A stretch of DNA of 64,000 bases from Isoetes taiwanensis (GCA_021234155.1 JAJEKV010000012.1:3071638-3135637), one strand, 5' to 3'; positions 1 through 11,590 are shown, counted from the first letter of the stretch. Program-made: numbers and translations. The notes: generated by a model from the sequence alone, not told the origin.

Positions 1-951
1 AAATTTCTCTATTTATTTGCGCTGGCTTTATTCATTTTATCCCCTACAATGATACTATGACTTATCCTCGTATATGAGATAACCTTTGAAGGACGTCCAC
101 ATACAATCAAAGTAGCCCTTAACTGCTTAGTTTTTGTGCTTCGATATCACCCTTTAGATAGACAATCCTCCCTAACCAACTAATGTTATCATATAGGATG
201 TGGTATACGTGAACTATATTCTAAAGAATTGATTAAGATGATGATGTTCTTGACTTTTAAATGAGAAGTCGTGTGGACCAATAATTGGCATCGACATAGC
301 AGTCTGTCTTGATCTTCTTGAGTCATAGCTTTTCATTTTTTCCTTGTTTCATCTTGTATTGCTTTCTTAACTTTAAGGGGCTTTGAAATATGGTGTTTGA
401 ATTCATCCTCAAGGCACAAATCTAGAGATCAAACATGGAAAAAATTTGATGATACTACAAATTTTAGCCCAAACCGAGCAATAGATATTTTTTATTGATG
501 GAACAGCTCATGAAATACTAACATCCTAAAATTCAATTTGAGATTGACTAATATAAAGAAGTTATTGATTTAAAATGAACCTACATATCAGTAATGGTCT
601 TAGGTATAGAAACCTTTCTTGGTTTATTATGATCATGCCTTTCACTCTTTTTCTTTACTTGTTTTTACATTGGTCTCATATCCGTACGAGCATTCGTATA
701 CAATTTTTTCAGTGACATAATATTTCAATAAATTTCCTTCAAATTTAACAAAATAAGCATCAATTAAAAGTCAGTTAAAATTGCTATTACAAGTCAAAGC
801 TAAACCTTCAAATTACAAGCCAACAAATATTTTTTGTGCATGAAGCAATTAGTCAACTACTTATATACCAAATTTGAAGTAAAAAACGGATTTTCACGCA
901 AAATTTTTAGAATTTTAATTGAAACAGCCTTCTGAGAACCATTATTGGTCC
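1..951 (+). repeat. Dispersed ~0.95-kb repeat, copy A
   Basis: This segment matches 42947-43893 in the same orientation over nearly its whole length, with many substitutions and small indels (roughly 85% identical by eye). It opens with AAATTTCTCTATTTATTTGC and ends at ACCATTATTGGTCC. No coding frame is evident. The window edge probably cuts its left end. In copy B the right edge runs straight into the methyltransferase-like gene at 43874. In copy A that gene is absent and unrelated sequence follows. It could be a promoter-side piece of a gene family duplicated with the gene, or part of an unrecognised element. Confidence 0.8.
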
Positions 952-1299
952 ACAGAAGACTGAAAACTGTTTTGGCCCTGTCATGTTTGACTGACTATAT
1001 CTTCCTTCCTAGACTTCAGATTGGAACAAGGTTTTTTGTGTATTCGTCTCTATCTCCTTTTATTGAGACAATTTTACATTATGTAAACATGAAGCAAACT
1101 CATGAAGCAAACTCGACTTGACCCCCCTTGATTCACCTAAACATAACTTTCAATTTTAGAGGTATATGCATTTTTAATTACTTTTTCTGTGCAACGTGAT
1201 TGCCATATATTAAAATTTAGAAGGGGTTTAACTGAATTTTATGCCATTGATTTTATATGAATTTTAAAGTGAACTGTACAAATGAACAATTTATGGTCC
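952..1299. other. No gene seen
   Basis: AT-rich spacer between the dispersed repeat and the LINE relic. I see no open frame, repeat or RNA-like structure that I can support here. Confidence 0.5.
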
Positions 1300-2577
1300 A
1301 TCAAGGGACAACTCTAGTGTTACGTTTTGGGATATCCTGGAACAAGACTTCCTTAGGGCGGTCGGAGATGCATGGGATTCTCAGCTTTGGTGGTGGGGTT
1401 TATCACTTTGGTGGTGGTGCCGAGATCCCAAGTGCTTAGCGAGTGGAGATCGATAGCTCTAGCCAACATCCTATATAAAGTAGTCACAAAAGTGCTTGCT
1501 AGTTAACTAAAACCTATTCTAAACAGGATTATTGATATAGAGTAATTTGCCTTTCTCCCAAGAAGGTACATTCTGGACAACTATCTAGGTGCAACAGAAG
1601 GATTGCACTGGTGTGGGCATCAAAACAAAAGTGTGTGTTTGTAAAGATGGATTTCTGGAAAGCATGTGATTCCTTGAGAGGTTATGGTCCATATAGCATT
1701 TCATCTACAATTTACTAATATCTCTCTGGGCATGAATATATTGCTCTCAACCTTTGTGCTAATCAATGGAGAATCTTCTAGCCTCTTTGACCTTAGAATA
1801 GGTATTAGACAAGGGTGCCCTCTAGCCCCCTACCTATTCCTAGTCATTGCAACGTTTCTTACCAATATGGTAAACCTCAGGGTATCAAAGGGATCATTAA
1901 GTGGACTAACTGCCTGGAGAAGATGATAAGCTCACTATTATGCAGTATGCTGGTGCTGATGCCACCTTCATGTTTCTTAGATTTGATGATGATGGTTTCC
2001 AGTTATTCCGTGATATACTTATGAACTTTAAGATCATATCTGGTATTGGACTTAGTGCTAATAAATGTTCTACCCTTTGGGCTCTAGATGGAGCTTCTAA
2101 TCTGCATGCCAGGAATTTAGGTTTTCTGAACCAAGGGGTTTATTGTTTCGGGGCGGGTTACAACGGCTAATACAATCATATCTACCTCTCACGTTTACTT
2201 TTCATCTATCTATCTATCATCAGTGTTGGTTGCTCAAATATATGTATACAATCAAATCCAGGTCATAATCATAAAGTTGATTTGGGGAGATATGGCTAAG
2301 GTTGCCTGGACTGAACTCTGTAGAGACAAAAAGGAAGGTGGATTGGGTTGTAAGGATCTCTTCACTCACGCTCAGGCCTTACTAGCTAAATATGTTCTGC
2401 AACCAATACTTCCTAGTAACCTTTCCAAGCGAAAGGGAAGTAGAATTGATTTTCAGAGAGGGTGTTATCACTTGTCTTCCTGGCCAGATTCTATTTCAAC
2501 GACGGAGGTCCAAGTTCAATGCTAAAAATCCTGATGCACTCTATTCCCGCTTTTTTTTTTTAAAATCACCGATCTAG
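1300..2577 (+). pseudogene. LINE (L1-type) ORF2 reverse-transcriptase relic
   Basis: Broken frames on the plus strand carry the expected order of a plant L1 reverse transcriptase. Around 1435-1530 there is SIALANILYKVVTKVLA followed by LKPILNRIID. Around 1630-1680 there is VKMDFWKACDSL, the first catalytic Asp block. At 1765-1850 there is INGESS then GIRQGCPLAPYLF. At 2250-2400 there is IKLIWGD followed by KEGGLG and a LLAKY block, the start of the C-terminal region. Stops and frameshifts separate these pieces, so it cannot be functional. The endonuclease part is not seen here. A poly(A) end is missing, so this copy was probably truncated by the LINE that follows. Confidence 0.85.
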
Positions 2578-2647
2578 TTGCAAATCCTTGGCGATCCAGC
2601 ATATGGTATTTTTTGTTGGTGATTTTCAAAAATAATCAAAGCTTTCT

Positions 2648-4097
2648 TTGGTATGCAGGAGTTCGTTGGAAAGCTTCAACTTTTTTCCAGTTTGGTTATG
2701 TCTACCTAACCTTAGTTCAGAGTTTTGGACGAAAAAGGCCTTTAAAATTATAGCCTCTGTTCTTGATGAGTTTGTTTGCATGGGTGACTACCCCAATGAG
2801 CCCCATAAAATTTGTATCTCAGTGAAGTTTTTCAAGCCCATTCCTTATGCCATTTTGTTCAAAGGCTTTAATAGTGAGATCATCGAATTTCAGCTTCAAG
2901 TCTCTGGCCTCCCATTGCCCTGCAGTGCCTTGGTGCATACTGGAGAAATATGTGCTCCTGCTGCTATGGTTGAGCTGGCAAAAGCAGGGACTTAAATAAT
3001 CCCTCTGATGATGAAAGAGCAGGACACTCAGGTAACAATGGGGATCCCAAGATACCTCCCCCTGCTAGTGATAAGCTGCAGCAGGCTTTAGAAGAAAGTT
3101 TACCTTTGTCTTCTTCCTATACTCCACTTTTTGTTTCTGTTATGACTGACATCCCCACTATTATTGTTGATGAACAAGTTCAACAAAGCAAGATAGCTGT
3201 CCCCCTTTTCTGTCCCAATCTAGATCTTCTTCCCCATCAAGTAGGGAAGCTCTGAGCGATGTGACAGCTACATTAGAGGCTAGTCTTATGGAAAGGCACC
3301 CCTTTGAGACAAAGGCCGGCCCACTCTACTTATATCAAACTTTGGATGCTACTGTGGGCATCCCTGATTCATTTATCTCCGACCCTACCTCTGCTCATGT
3401 TCATGCAAATCCCTGCCCCCTGGGTGATATGTGTCCAATGCCTCCCTCTCCTAAGCAACATCGACTCTAAATGGCTCTGCTTCTGCAGGATCATTTTGAG
3501 GCTATCTCTGCCATCACCAAGGCTGGAGCCAACCGAGTGGTTGAGGATGCTCTCAAACTAGACTCGACTTCCATTGTTGCAGCAACAGTGCCCACTGAAG
3601 TTGTATCTGATAGACAGTCCCCTCCAAGCATGGAGAATCATATGTCTGCTGATGATGCTAGGCTTGTTGATGATGCAGCTTATCAGAAAAAGAAAAAGGC
3701 TATCCGTAAGAAAAGATATAAGCATAAATTCGAATCGGCGGTTGCTAAGCTTCTCTTAGATCATTCCAATGGTGACACATCCAAAAAAGAAGTGATGTAT
3801 TGACATACAAATTTGAAGCTGGATAGAACATTAGAGTTTTATAAAGTTCAGGTTAGTATCTATTTCAATCAGCAGTATTTTAGTCTATGGCTTCCGATTT
3901 TGTGGTTTCGAGAGTCCACCTTGACAATGCTGCCTTTATGGCTGGAATCCGAATCAAGGGTTCATATCTGTAGTGAAGCAATATCCGTTGTTAATCCATT
4001 TCCATTGGGGGTTTATTTGGTTGAAGGATCTGGTCATTTTGTATTCAAAGTAGGGCATTGTCTAGTTGGGGCTGGTTGCAATGTAAAGAGCATATAA
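2648..4097 (+). pseudogene. LINE ORF1 (DUF4283-like nucleic-acid binding) relic
   Basis: The frame at 2648-2995 reads as the DUF4283-type domain of plant LINE ORF1: PVWLCLPNLSSEFW, then a KIASVLDE-like helix, YPNEPHKICISV and PIPYAILFKG. Later frames at 3261-3470 and 3471-3803 look like the low-complexity C-terminal part. The latter ends in a Lys/Arg-rich stretch (KKKKAIRKKRYKHKFES). There are several frame breaks. It lies directly upstream of the copia insertion. The endonuclease and zf-RVT pieces of an ORF2 resume after the copia element at 10811 and 11020, so I infer one LINE split by the copia element. The ORF1 assignment rests on motif spacing read by eye. Confidence 0.65.
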
Positions 4098-4263
4098 ACA
4101 GCTCTGTTGATATCAGGTTATTACTAATATATGTTTTATGATCTTGTCAATTAGTCAAGCTTTCATAAATAGCAGAATGTTTATCACCACAAAAGTCTAT
4201 GTTGATATCCTAAGATGGGAATCTAAGATAAATAACCTCTACATTTTTCAAAAATAGTCTACA

Positions 4264-4855
4264 TGAAGAAAGATAGACTTGAGATATTAGCAGAATTTAC
4301 ACAATAGCAACAACTTCTAGCAACAACTTTTGATTGCCTTAGAAAATAATCATACAATGGTATTCAAAATGAGGCGTTTAACCATTGAGTTTCTACAGTA
4401 CTTCGATTACTGTAGCAAAGGGAATGCAACCAAAAACTTGGCCAGCCCAAGCACTCTTGTGATCGTTCTAGAATCACCTGCAGATCATACAATCAAGCAC
4501 ACATACATTACATCCTTGTTTTTCATTTGAGGATCCGATTTCTGGCCGCTATGGCTAGCCGAACGATCCAGCATTGCCGGATCTGGCAAGTTTCTATTTT
4601 ATGAATGCCTTTTGTTTCAGTATGAATTATCCCACATTCATACTACTGCCAAAACGACGTTTCCTTTTTTCATAATATAATAGACCATTGCTTTTAAGGT
4701 TAAACAATAACTTCCAACCATTGCAACCTTAGGTTAAATTTCCAACCATAATTTAACCTAGATGATCTCGATTCTTCAACCTAGGCCATAGTTAACTAGG
4801 CCATATCTCCAACTGTTCTCCTGCTACTCAAATATTACATGATCATTCTACAACA
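4264..4855 (-). repeat. 3' LTR of the copia element
   Basis: Two bases longer than the partner LTR (an extra T in a T-run and an extra C in ACTTCCAACC). It is bounded by CTACA at 4259-4263 and by the polypurine tract at 4856-4866. Confidence 0.95.
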
Positions 4856-6520
4856 TTTCCCCCTTCATGTAATATTTCCTTGCTGTCACAGTGAATCAGA
4901 CTTTTTAACTGTTGAAACCTGTATACTGGCAATGCTTTAGTCATGATATCAGCTACCTGTTCTTCTGTGTTAACATAAGTTAACTGTATCAAGCCCTTTT
5001 CCACCATGTCTCTTATAAAGTGAACCTCCAAATTTATATGTTTAGAACGTTCATGTAGCACTGGATTTTTAGACATGGCTATGCAACTAGTGCTGTCACA
5101 GAACACCACTGTAGGCTCAGTCTGAATTACATTTAACTCAGTTATCAACCTTCTTTCCCAGACAATTTCTTTAGCAACCAAAGTTGTTGAGTTATACTCA
5201 GCTGCAGCAGTTGAAAGGGCAACACTATTTTGTTTTTTGGACTTCCAAGCCACAGTAGCTCCACCTAGTAACACTAAATATCCTGAAGTTGATCTCCTTT
5301 TGTCAAGGTCTCCACCCCAATCAGAGTCACAATAAGCCTTTAATTTCATATCATCTGAATTATACATTATGCCAAGCCTTTGAGATACCTCAAGATTCTT
5401 TTTGCTGCAATCCAAAGAGCTTTACCTGGATCATTATTATACCTGCTAAGTAGATTTACAGCAAAGGAAATATCAGGTCTGGTGCAATTTGCAATATATA
5501 GTAAACAACCAATCAAAGATCTGTAGGGTACATTTTCCATGTGTTTTCTTTCATTAGCATCTTGAGGACACATTAGGCCTGATATTCTATGTCCATGAGC
5601 TATGGGAGAATTTGCAATGTTGCATTCCTTCATACCAAATCTTACGATCATATTCTCAACATGCAACCTTTGATTCAACAACAACCTTTTATTTTTCCTG
5701 TCCCTATGCACCTCTATTCCCAAGAATCTTTTTAATTCGCCAAGATCTGTCATTTGAAACTTCTTGTTCAGAATACTTTTGCACCGATTTAAGATCTTTG
5801 TTCCATTAGCAACCATAATATTGTCATCCACATAAAGTCCAATTATGCACCAGTCCTCCTTGTCCTTAAATCTATACAAGTTGCCATCATAATTTAATTT
5901 TTCAAATCCCTGTTTCTGCAAATAGCCATTCATATATTTGTACCATTCTCTTGGTGATTGCTTTAATCCATAAACTGCCTTTTTCAATTTCCAGACCTTC
6001 CCATTTCCTTTTTCAAATCCTGGTGCTTGTTTCAAATATATTTCTTCTTCAAGATTTGCATTTAAAAAGGTCGTATAACATCCATGTGATGCACCTCAAG
6101 ATCATGAGAGTTTGCAATGGCAAGCAAAATTCTCAAACTATTTATCTTAACCAAAGGTGAAAAGGTTTCATCATAATCTCGTCCCTTCTTACGTGTAAAA
6201 CCTTGTGCAACCAATCTAGCTTTTAAATTTGTCGTTTTCCTTTGTTGCCGTGTTTAATCCTAAATACCCATTTATTTCCAATGACATTTTTATTTAAGGG
6301 ATTGTCTACAACATCATAAGTATCGTTCTTCTAAATGCTTCCATCTCCTCTTGCATAGTCGCCAACCATTGCTTAGCAAACTTCCCATTTATTTGCTTCA
6401 TCATAGCTTTTTGGCGACTCAATATTTTCTAGGCTTAAGACATCAAAGACACTGTATTTCACCTACATGAAGCTGAAGCCTCTTACTTTTCCCCTAATTC
6501 ATTTCTGCCATGAAGTTCTA
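4843..6520 (-). pseudogene. Copia reverse transcriptase and RNase H, frame-broken
   Basis: The N-terminal RT region (6036-6520) is visible only as fragments in several frames. From 6035 a 222-codon frame covers the middle and thumb of RT: KKAVYGLKQSPREWY, then LYVDDNIMVA (the YVDD catalytic pair) and LKRFLGIEV. It overlaps a second frame (5415-4843) that carries RNase H: YCDSDWGGD, RRSTSGYLVLLGG, STAAAEY, FCDSTSC. The frames overlap by about 49 bases and are offset, so at least one frameshift lies near 5370-5415. All catalytic acidic residues are present, so decay is recent and consistent with the ~98% LTR identity. Confidence 0.9.
4856..4866 (-). promoter_or_regulatory. Polypurine tract
   Basis: The minus strand reads GAAGGGGGAAA immediately before the 3' LTR, the expected plus-strand primer of a copia element. 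Confidence 0.85.
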
Positions 6521-9157
6521 CTAGTCGTTTATTTTCACCTTCAAGCATTTGGGCCTCGGTTCTTCTTGCTTTTCTTTTTTGGTTTCTCTCGGTGCAATAA
6601 CTCTCTCAAGAGCATTTTCCGGGTGCAATATTCTCATCCGAACACTGCATTTCGATTGTTCTTCATGAAACAATGTTTTATCTACTGTCTCTGCTTCACT
6701 CTCATCTTCAGATTCATCATAAGAATAATTTTTTGTTTCCTCTTCCATTTTCACATTTTCAAGTTTTTCCTCTACAGTTTCAGATCTGTCATGTTCAAGT
6801 TTATCCGAGGCATTTACCTTTGATATCAATTTATAAAACTGGGACTCATCAAAGATGACATCCCTACTGATTATGATTTTCCTATGAACAGGATCAAACA
6901 ATCTATAACCTTTAGAATTTTCATCATAACCAACTAGATAAGTAATGTATGCCCTGTTGTCTAATTTTCTTCTCAACTCTTCTGGTACATGTGCAAATGC
7001 AAGACATCCATAAGCTCTTAAATTTTCAAAAGAAGGTAACTTACCTGACCATAGCATCTCAGGGGCAGCTCCATTTGTACTTGATGTTGGCAATAAATTT
7101 TGAACATACACAGCTGTCTTAACAGCTTCATCCCAAACAAAATTTGGTAAACCTGAGTACTTTAGCATGGATCTAACTGCATTAAGCAGTGTTCGATTCT
7201 TTCTTTCTGCCACACCATTTTGTTGTGGTGAAAACCTCGCAGTCAATCGCCTTTTGATTCCAAGTTTGGCACAAAACATCGTGAATTCCTTTGACAAATA
7301 TTCACCACCACGATCTGACCTCAAACATTTTAGTTTTCTTCCTGTTTCAAGTTGTACCTCAACAATAAATAATTTAAAAGCATCAAAGGCTTGATCCTTA
7401 GTTTTCAAACAATAACATTTTGTTCTTCTGCTGAAATCATCTATAAATGTCATAAAATACCTATGTCCTGTCATACTTGTTACATTTATAGGGCCACATA
7501 GATCTGTATGCACAAGATCTAATATTCCTTTTGCTCTTTTTGCTGTTCTTTTAAATGGTTGTCTGGTCTGCTTTCCTAGAATACAGCCTGCACATAATTT
7601 GTTATCAAGAATTTCATCATTTGCCTTAATCCATTTCTTTTTTGCCAACATCTCTACATTTGTCATATTTGTATGACACATTTTATTATGCCAAGTTTTC
7701 AAAGAAGCATACTCCACAATGTTCATACTAGGCATTTGTTCAAGATCAAAACCAAAGAGATTCCCAACTCTCTTGCCAATAAACTTGACTTCATTTCCAA
7801 AGAGAATTTTACATTCAAGTTTCTCAAACATGACCTTATAACCAAGGTCAACTAACTGACAAACAGAAATCAAATTTCTGACTAATCCAGGTACACACAA
7901 AACTTCTTTGAGTTTTACAGGTTTTCCTTCTAAATCAAATATCTCCAACACACCAACGTCTTCTATTCTTTGCAGGGTTCCATCTCCCAGCTGCACATGT
8001 CCAGCCTCTTCTTTTTTGCACTCCTTAAGTATTTTTGGATCACAAGTCACGGTTTTCTTAGCTCCTGAATCTATTATCAAGAATTTGTTACCCTTTTTAT
8101 TCAAATTATCTGAAATGGACAGAATATGATTTGCCTTTACCTCTGCTGTTTCATCAATCTCCTCCTCTTGGGCTGACTTTGATTCTTGTACAATGTTCAT
8201 GGCTGGTCCTCCCCTTTGATTTGATTTTCCTCTCCCAAATCCTCCTCTTGTATTTTGCCCTCTTCCTTTCCCTCTGCCTCTTCCAGAATTCCCTTTTGGA
8301 CTTGGACAATTTGCTGCTACATGACCCTTCCCATCACAGTTATAGCATCTAATAATTCTGCCCTCATTTGGACAATCAGCCTTAAGGTGTCCATATTGGT
8401 TGCAATTATAGCATGGCCCTAATTTGTCTTTATTAAAATTTACTCCCTTTTTCATTTTTCCAGCAAATAGGACCTCAGCAGAGAGTTCTTCATCTTCTAA
8501 CTCAATCCCTTTTTGCTCAAATTCTGTTCTAATCATTTGGACAGCATGTTCTTTAGATCTAGCAATATTCCTTATCAAGGTGGACAACTGACTGTTATGA
8601 GATACTGCTCTTGCTAAGGATAAGATCTGATAATGTTCATTCAGAATTATGCCTGCTCCATCTAGATCAGCTATTATTAAATCAAATTTTTCCAAGAACT
8701 CTGTCATGTTGTCCTTTTCATAAAGCTTAAGCTTTCTAAGTTGTTTCTCTAAAACATCAATTTGAGAAGACGTTTTTATTTCATACTGACTGATCAAATA
8801 TTTCCACATATCCTTTGGGCTCATACCTCTCAATTTGAGTTTTATGACAGCTCCAACTTTGCTTGTAATAATAGCTTGTGCTTCCTTAACCTTCATGGCA
8901 TCTGCCAACCCTGCAACCACCTTAGATGCTGCAGCAGTCGATTTTTCACCATCACCTGCAGTTGAGCTTTCACCACCTCCTTCAGTGCTTGACCCTTCAG
9001 TGCCTACTGTTATACTGTCATTGTTTTCTTCAGCAAGATGCCACAAGTTTTCAAATTCCAACACCTGCTTAATCCCTTGCTTCCAAACCTGAAAACCACC
9101 TTCCCCCCTAAACACATCAATAGATGTCAGCAAGTTTGCCCCAAATCTAGTTGACAT
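6521..9157 (-). CDS. Copia Gag-protease-integrase polyprotein (878 residues, C-terminal part lost)
   Basis: One open frame of 878 codons. Residues 1-240 are the copia gag region. Two CCHC zinc knuckles start at Cys249 (CYNCNQYGHLKADC) and Cys271 (CYNCDGKGHVAANC), separated and followed by Gly/Arg-rich linkers. The aspartic protease motif is IIDSGA with Asp363. The integrase has an N-terminal HHCC zinc-binding region ending in CAGCILGKQ. Its DDE core has Asp552 (HTDLCG), Asp615 (RSDRGG) and Glu651 (GVAERKN), a D-35-E spacing as expected. The frame stops where RT should begin. In intact copia elements this polyprotein continues through RT and RNase H, so a frameshift or deletion near 6520 has detached them. 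Confidence 0.93.
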   Translation of the reverse strand: MSTRFGANLLTSIDVFRGEGGFQVWKQGIKQVLEFENLWHLAEENNDSITVGTEGSSTEGGGESSTAGDGEKSTAAASKVVAGLADAMKVKEAQAIITSKVGAVIKLKLRGMSPKDMWKYLISQYEIKTSSQIDVLEKQLRKLKLYEKDNMTEFLEKFDLIIADLDGAGIILNEHYQILSLARAVSHNSQLSTLIRNIARSKEHAVQMIRTEFEQKGIELEDEELSAEVLFAGKMKKGVNFNKDKLGPCYNCNQYGHLKADCPNEGRIIRCYNCDGKGHVAANCPSPKGNSGRGRGKGRGQNTRGGFGRGKSNQRGGPAMNIVQESKSAQEEEIDETAEVKANHILSISDNLNKKGNKFLIIDSGAKKTVTCDPKILKECKKEEAGHVQLGDGTLQRIEDVGVLEIFDLEGKPVKLKEVLCVPGLVRNLISVCQLVDLGYKVMFEKLECKILFGNEVKFIGKRVGNLFGFDLEQMPSMNIVEYASLKTWHNKMCHTNMTNVEMLAKKKWIKANDEILDNKLCAGCILGKQTRQPFKRTAKRAKGILDLVHTDLCGPINVTSMTGHRYFMTFIDDFSRRTKCYCLKTKDQAFDAFKLFIVEVQLETGRKLKCLRSDRGGEYLSKEFTMFCAKLGIKRRLTARFSPQQNGVAERKNRTLLNAVRSMLKYSGLPNFVWDEAVKTAVYVQNLLPTSSTNGAAPEMLWSGKLPSFENLRAYGCLAFAHVPEELRRKLDNRAYITYLVGYDENSKGYRLFDPVHRKIIISRDVIFDESQFYKLISKVNASDKLEHDRSETVEEKLENVKMEEETKNYSYDESEDESEAETVDKTLFHEEQSKCSVRMRILHPENALERVIAPRETKKEKQEEPRPKCLKVKIND

Positions 9158-9168
9158 TATTCTGCTAT

Positions 9169-9181
9169 GGCTCTGATACCA
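9169..9181 (-). promoter_or_regulatory. Primer-binding site (initiator tRNA-Met)
   Basis: The minus strand reads TGGTATCAGAGCC, the complement of the 3' end of plant initiator tRNA-Met. It lies one base inside the 5' LTR, where minus-strand DNA synthesis would start. The gag ATG (9157) follows 11 bases later. Confidence 0.95.
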
Positions 9182-9182
9182 A

Positions 9183-9772
9183 TGAAGAAAGATAGACTTG
9201 AGATATTAGCAGAATTTACACAATAGCAACAATTTCTAGCAACAACTTTTGATTGCCTTAGAAAATAATCATACAATGGTATTCAAAATGAGACGTTTAA
9301 CCATTGAGTTTCTACAGTACTTCGATTACTGTAGCAAAGGGAATGCAACCAAAAACTTGGCCAGCCCAAGCACTCTTGTGATCGTTCTGGAATCACCTGC
9401 AGATCATACAATCAAGCACACACATATTACATCCTTGTTTTTCATTTAAGGATCCGATTTCCGGCCGCTATGGCTAGCCGAACGATCCACCATTGCCGGA
9501 TCTGGCAAGTTTCTATTTTATGAATGCCTTTTGTTTCAGTATGAATTATCCCACATTCATGCTACTGCCAAAACGACGTTTCCTTTTTCATAATATAATA
9601 GACCATTGCTTTTAAGGTTAAACAATAACTTCAACCATTGCAACCTTAGGTTAAATTTCCAACCATAATTTAACCTAGATGATCTCGATTCTTCAACCTA
9701 GGCCATAGTTAACTAGGTCATATCTCCAACTGTTCTCCTGCTACTCAAATATTACATGATCATTCTACAACA
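9183..9772 (-). repeat. 5' LTR of the copia element
   Basis: Matches 4264-4855 almost base for base. On the minus strand it opens TGTTGTAGAATGATCATG and closes ...CTATCTTTCTTCA. It is followed outward by the target copy CTACA and inward by the primer-binding site after one spacer base. Confidence 0.95.
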
Positions 9773-10084
9773 CTACAACCATTTGGTATTTTTGGGTCTT
9801 AAACAGGATCTAGCTATGATCGGAATTATTGGGCAGGGAGGGCTTATGTGGCACACTAATTTTGCACTCTCTTGGTGTAACAAGTTCATACGGCACACTA
9901 GAATCTATATACATTGGTGGACTACTTTGTGGTTAGAATCATTATCCTCTGAACTTTCTTGTGACTATTCAGTTGTCATTAGAGTCACATATATGAAGCT
10001 ATACATTGGGCTTCTTGGAACGGGTATGGCTTGTCGCTTGGCTGACCCAATGCCATGCTGGCATCCTTTGGGCAAGACCTTTCA

Positions 10085-10285
10085 GCAAAATAAGTGGACA
10101 TAGTTCAGAAGTCAAATAACTGCATGCATAACTTTGTCAATCCTCTTGAATACATGGCAATAGAGATACCTCGTTTTGGTTGTCCCACGGAACTGGTCAG
10201 TGATCGAGGAGTTCATTTTGTCAACCACACCATCAAAGAGCTGACGGATTATTTGCTGATACATCATCGCAAATCCCATCCTCCT
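10085..10285 (+). pseudogene. Ty3/gypsy integrase fragment
   Basis: The frame starting at 10094 contains FGCPTELVSDRGVHFVNHTI and a following HRKSHPP block, the second-Asp region of gypsy integrase cores. Only about 60 codons are present, with no HHCC region, RT or LTR nearby. It lies between the copia element and a retroposon tail, so it is a scrap carried into the nest. Confidence 0.8.
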
Positions 10286-10313
10286 AGCTCTGCTAGCGCT
10301 GCATTCATCACGA

Positions 10314-10386
10314 AGGGGCAGTCGGTCTCCGTGGACGCTAAAAATCTATTCTATTATATTCTATTCTATTCTGTTCTATTCTATTA
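10314..10386 (+). repeat. Retroposon 3' end with (TTCTA)n tail, copy 1
   Basis: Conserved 3' block GGTCTCCGTGGACGCTAAAA followed by an imperfect TTCTA pentamer tail (to 10386). The same block plus tail occurs at 37709-37765, 61582-61628 and, inverted, 61751-61812. This looks like the 3' end of a SINE or LINE family that primes on a pentanucleotide repeat instead of poly(A). Confidence 0.75.
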
Positions 10387-10810
10387 TGTTTGCATCATTC
10401 CTTTATAATGGGACATAAGGTTTGGCAATAGGACCATTGTTATAGATGGGAACTATTATCACAAGGGCAAGTTACAAATGGTCAAGCCTTTATCAACTTT
10501 GTCTTTTATGGTCAATATTTTTATTGGAGGCGGTTGTGGGCCTCCCCCTTTGACACGTACCCTCAATAGATTGAAAACAAAATGTGGGCCTTAGTTGACA
10601 ATGGTACCTTGTCTTGAGGTAATCCTTATTGGGACGGGTGGTTGGTGCAAGGTCAAAAGGAGCAAGAACTGCCCCTTGTCAGTTTTCTCATCGGGGATTA
10701 ACATAGGGGGGCTACATCCTGACCTTGGACTATGTGGCCCATGTGCAAGGAATATTTATCTGGTTGCAACCTGTTTAGCTTCTTGCAAGGCATACTATTA
10801 TTATATTCAC

Positions 10811-10957
10811 CATGAAGATTGTTTCTTGGAACCTTAGGGGAATAAAAGGTGTTCTTATACATGGCAGAGCCGCTATTCGCTCTATATTGGCAGATGTTAT
10901 TCCTATTCAGGAACACAGGCTTCCTGATCTTGAGGTTCTTGCAACACCTCTGGGTTA
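10811..10957 (+). pseudogene. LINE ORF2 endonuclease start, truncated
   Basis: The frame begins MKIVSWNLRGIKG and continues with IQEHRLPDLE, the opening of an apurinic-type endonuclease domain (Trp-Asn and the Gln-Glu metal site). It ends at a stop after about 48 codons. The rest of the endonuclease and all of the RT are missing before the zf-RVT region at 11020, implying an internal deletion. Confidence 0.8.
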
Positions 10958-11019
10958 ATGGCAGATGGATTAACTAGACTGCATTCAAGAGTGCAATTTG
11001 GATCCAGGTGAAGGGACCG

Positions 11020-11440
11020 TAAAGTTTTAAGGGAGATCCTATGGAATGCCACCAATTTGACAGGTATTGTGGGTCTGTGCGAGAAATGGCTACATGATGG
11101 GCATACACAATATAGTGTGGCGAAGATATATAGTGATCTCTGCCAGGACAATCCCTTGAAAGCTGAGGAAAGGCTCGGAGTATAAGCACTGCAGTAGCCA
11201 AAACTTTATTGGCTAACTCCTAGAATTCTACTTGTTCTAGGAAGATTCAGCTCTTTAGATGGTTAGCTCTTCAAGGGGGCCTAAGTACTAAGGAAAGTTT
11301 ATTTAATAAGGGTATCACGGTTGATGACATGTATCCACTTGGTTGTCAAGTTACTGAATCTATTGCACACCTCTTCTTTTGCCTCCTGATTGCAGAGTTC
11401 TGGCAGTGGGTCTATCCTATAATAATTGGGCTCATGCTAT
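11020..11440 (+). pseudogene. LINE ORF2 C-terminal zf-RVT relic
   Basis: Fragments in two frames resemble the end of plant L1 ORF2. YSVAKIYSDLCQDNPLKAEE lies around 11110-11160. From 11240 to 11430 come KIQLFRWLALQGGLSTKESL, then the degraded zinc-binding block GCQVTESIAHLFF. It sits upstream of the poly(A) tail at 11779-11808, the correct order for a LINE 3' half. Confidence 0.75.
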
Positions 11441-11590
11441 AAACAATTGGTTTGGCCAGATTTGGTAATGATCTCGGATATGCGGCTCTGGGTGCTCAGG
11501 AGATCTCCATGTTGAAAGAAAGAAAGGTACAAGATACAACACAGGTTGGCTCTCTATGTAGCACCTACTCTCTGGTGAAGAAAGGGGATT

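Larger units (their letters stand above)
4264..9772 (-). mobile_element. Ty1/copia LTR retrotransposon, near-complete, minus orientation
   Basis: A 5.5-kb element flanked by a 5-bp target duplication CTACA (4259-4263 and 9773-9777). Two ~590-bp LTRs start TG and end CA in either reading and are about 98% identical by eye (about ten substitutions and two 1-bp indels). Reading on the minus strand, the order is 5' LTR, initiator tRNA-Met primer site, gag, protease, integrase, reverse transcriptase, RNase H, polypurine tract, 3' LTR. Integrase before RT is diagnostic of copia. The pol frame is broken between integrase and RT, so this copy is probably not autonomous. The high LTR identity indicates a fairly recent insertion into an older LINE. 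Confidence 0.97.

Noticed and set aside
6467-9092. Plus-strand open frames of 60-118 codons across the copia region
   Set aside because: Antisense shadows of the gag-pol frames; no domain of their own.
10811-10957. Independent endonuclease gene
   Set aside because: Matches the start of a LINE ORF2 and stops early; zf-RVT and poly(A) downstream place it in a LINE relic.
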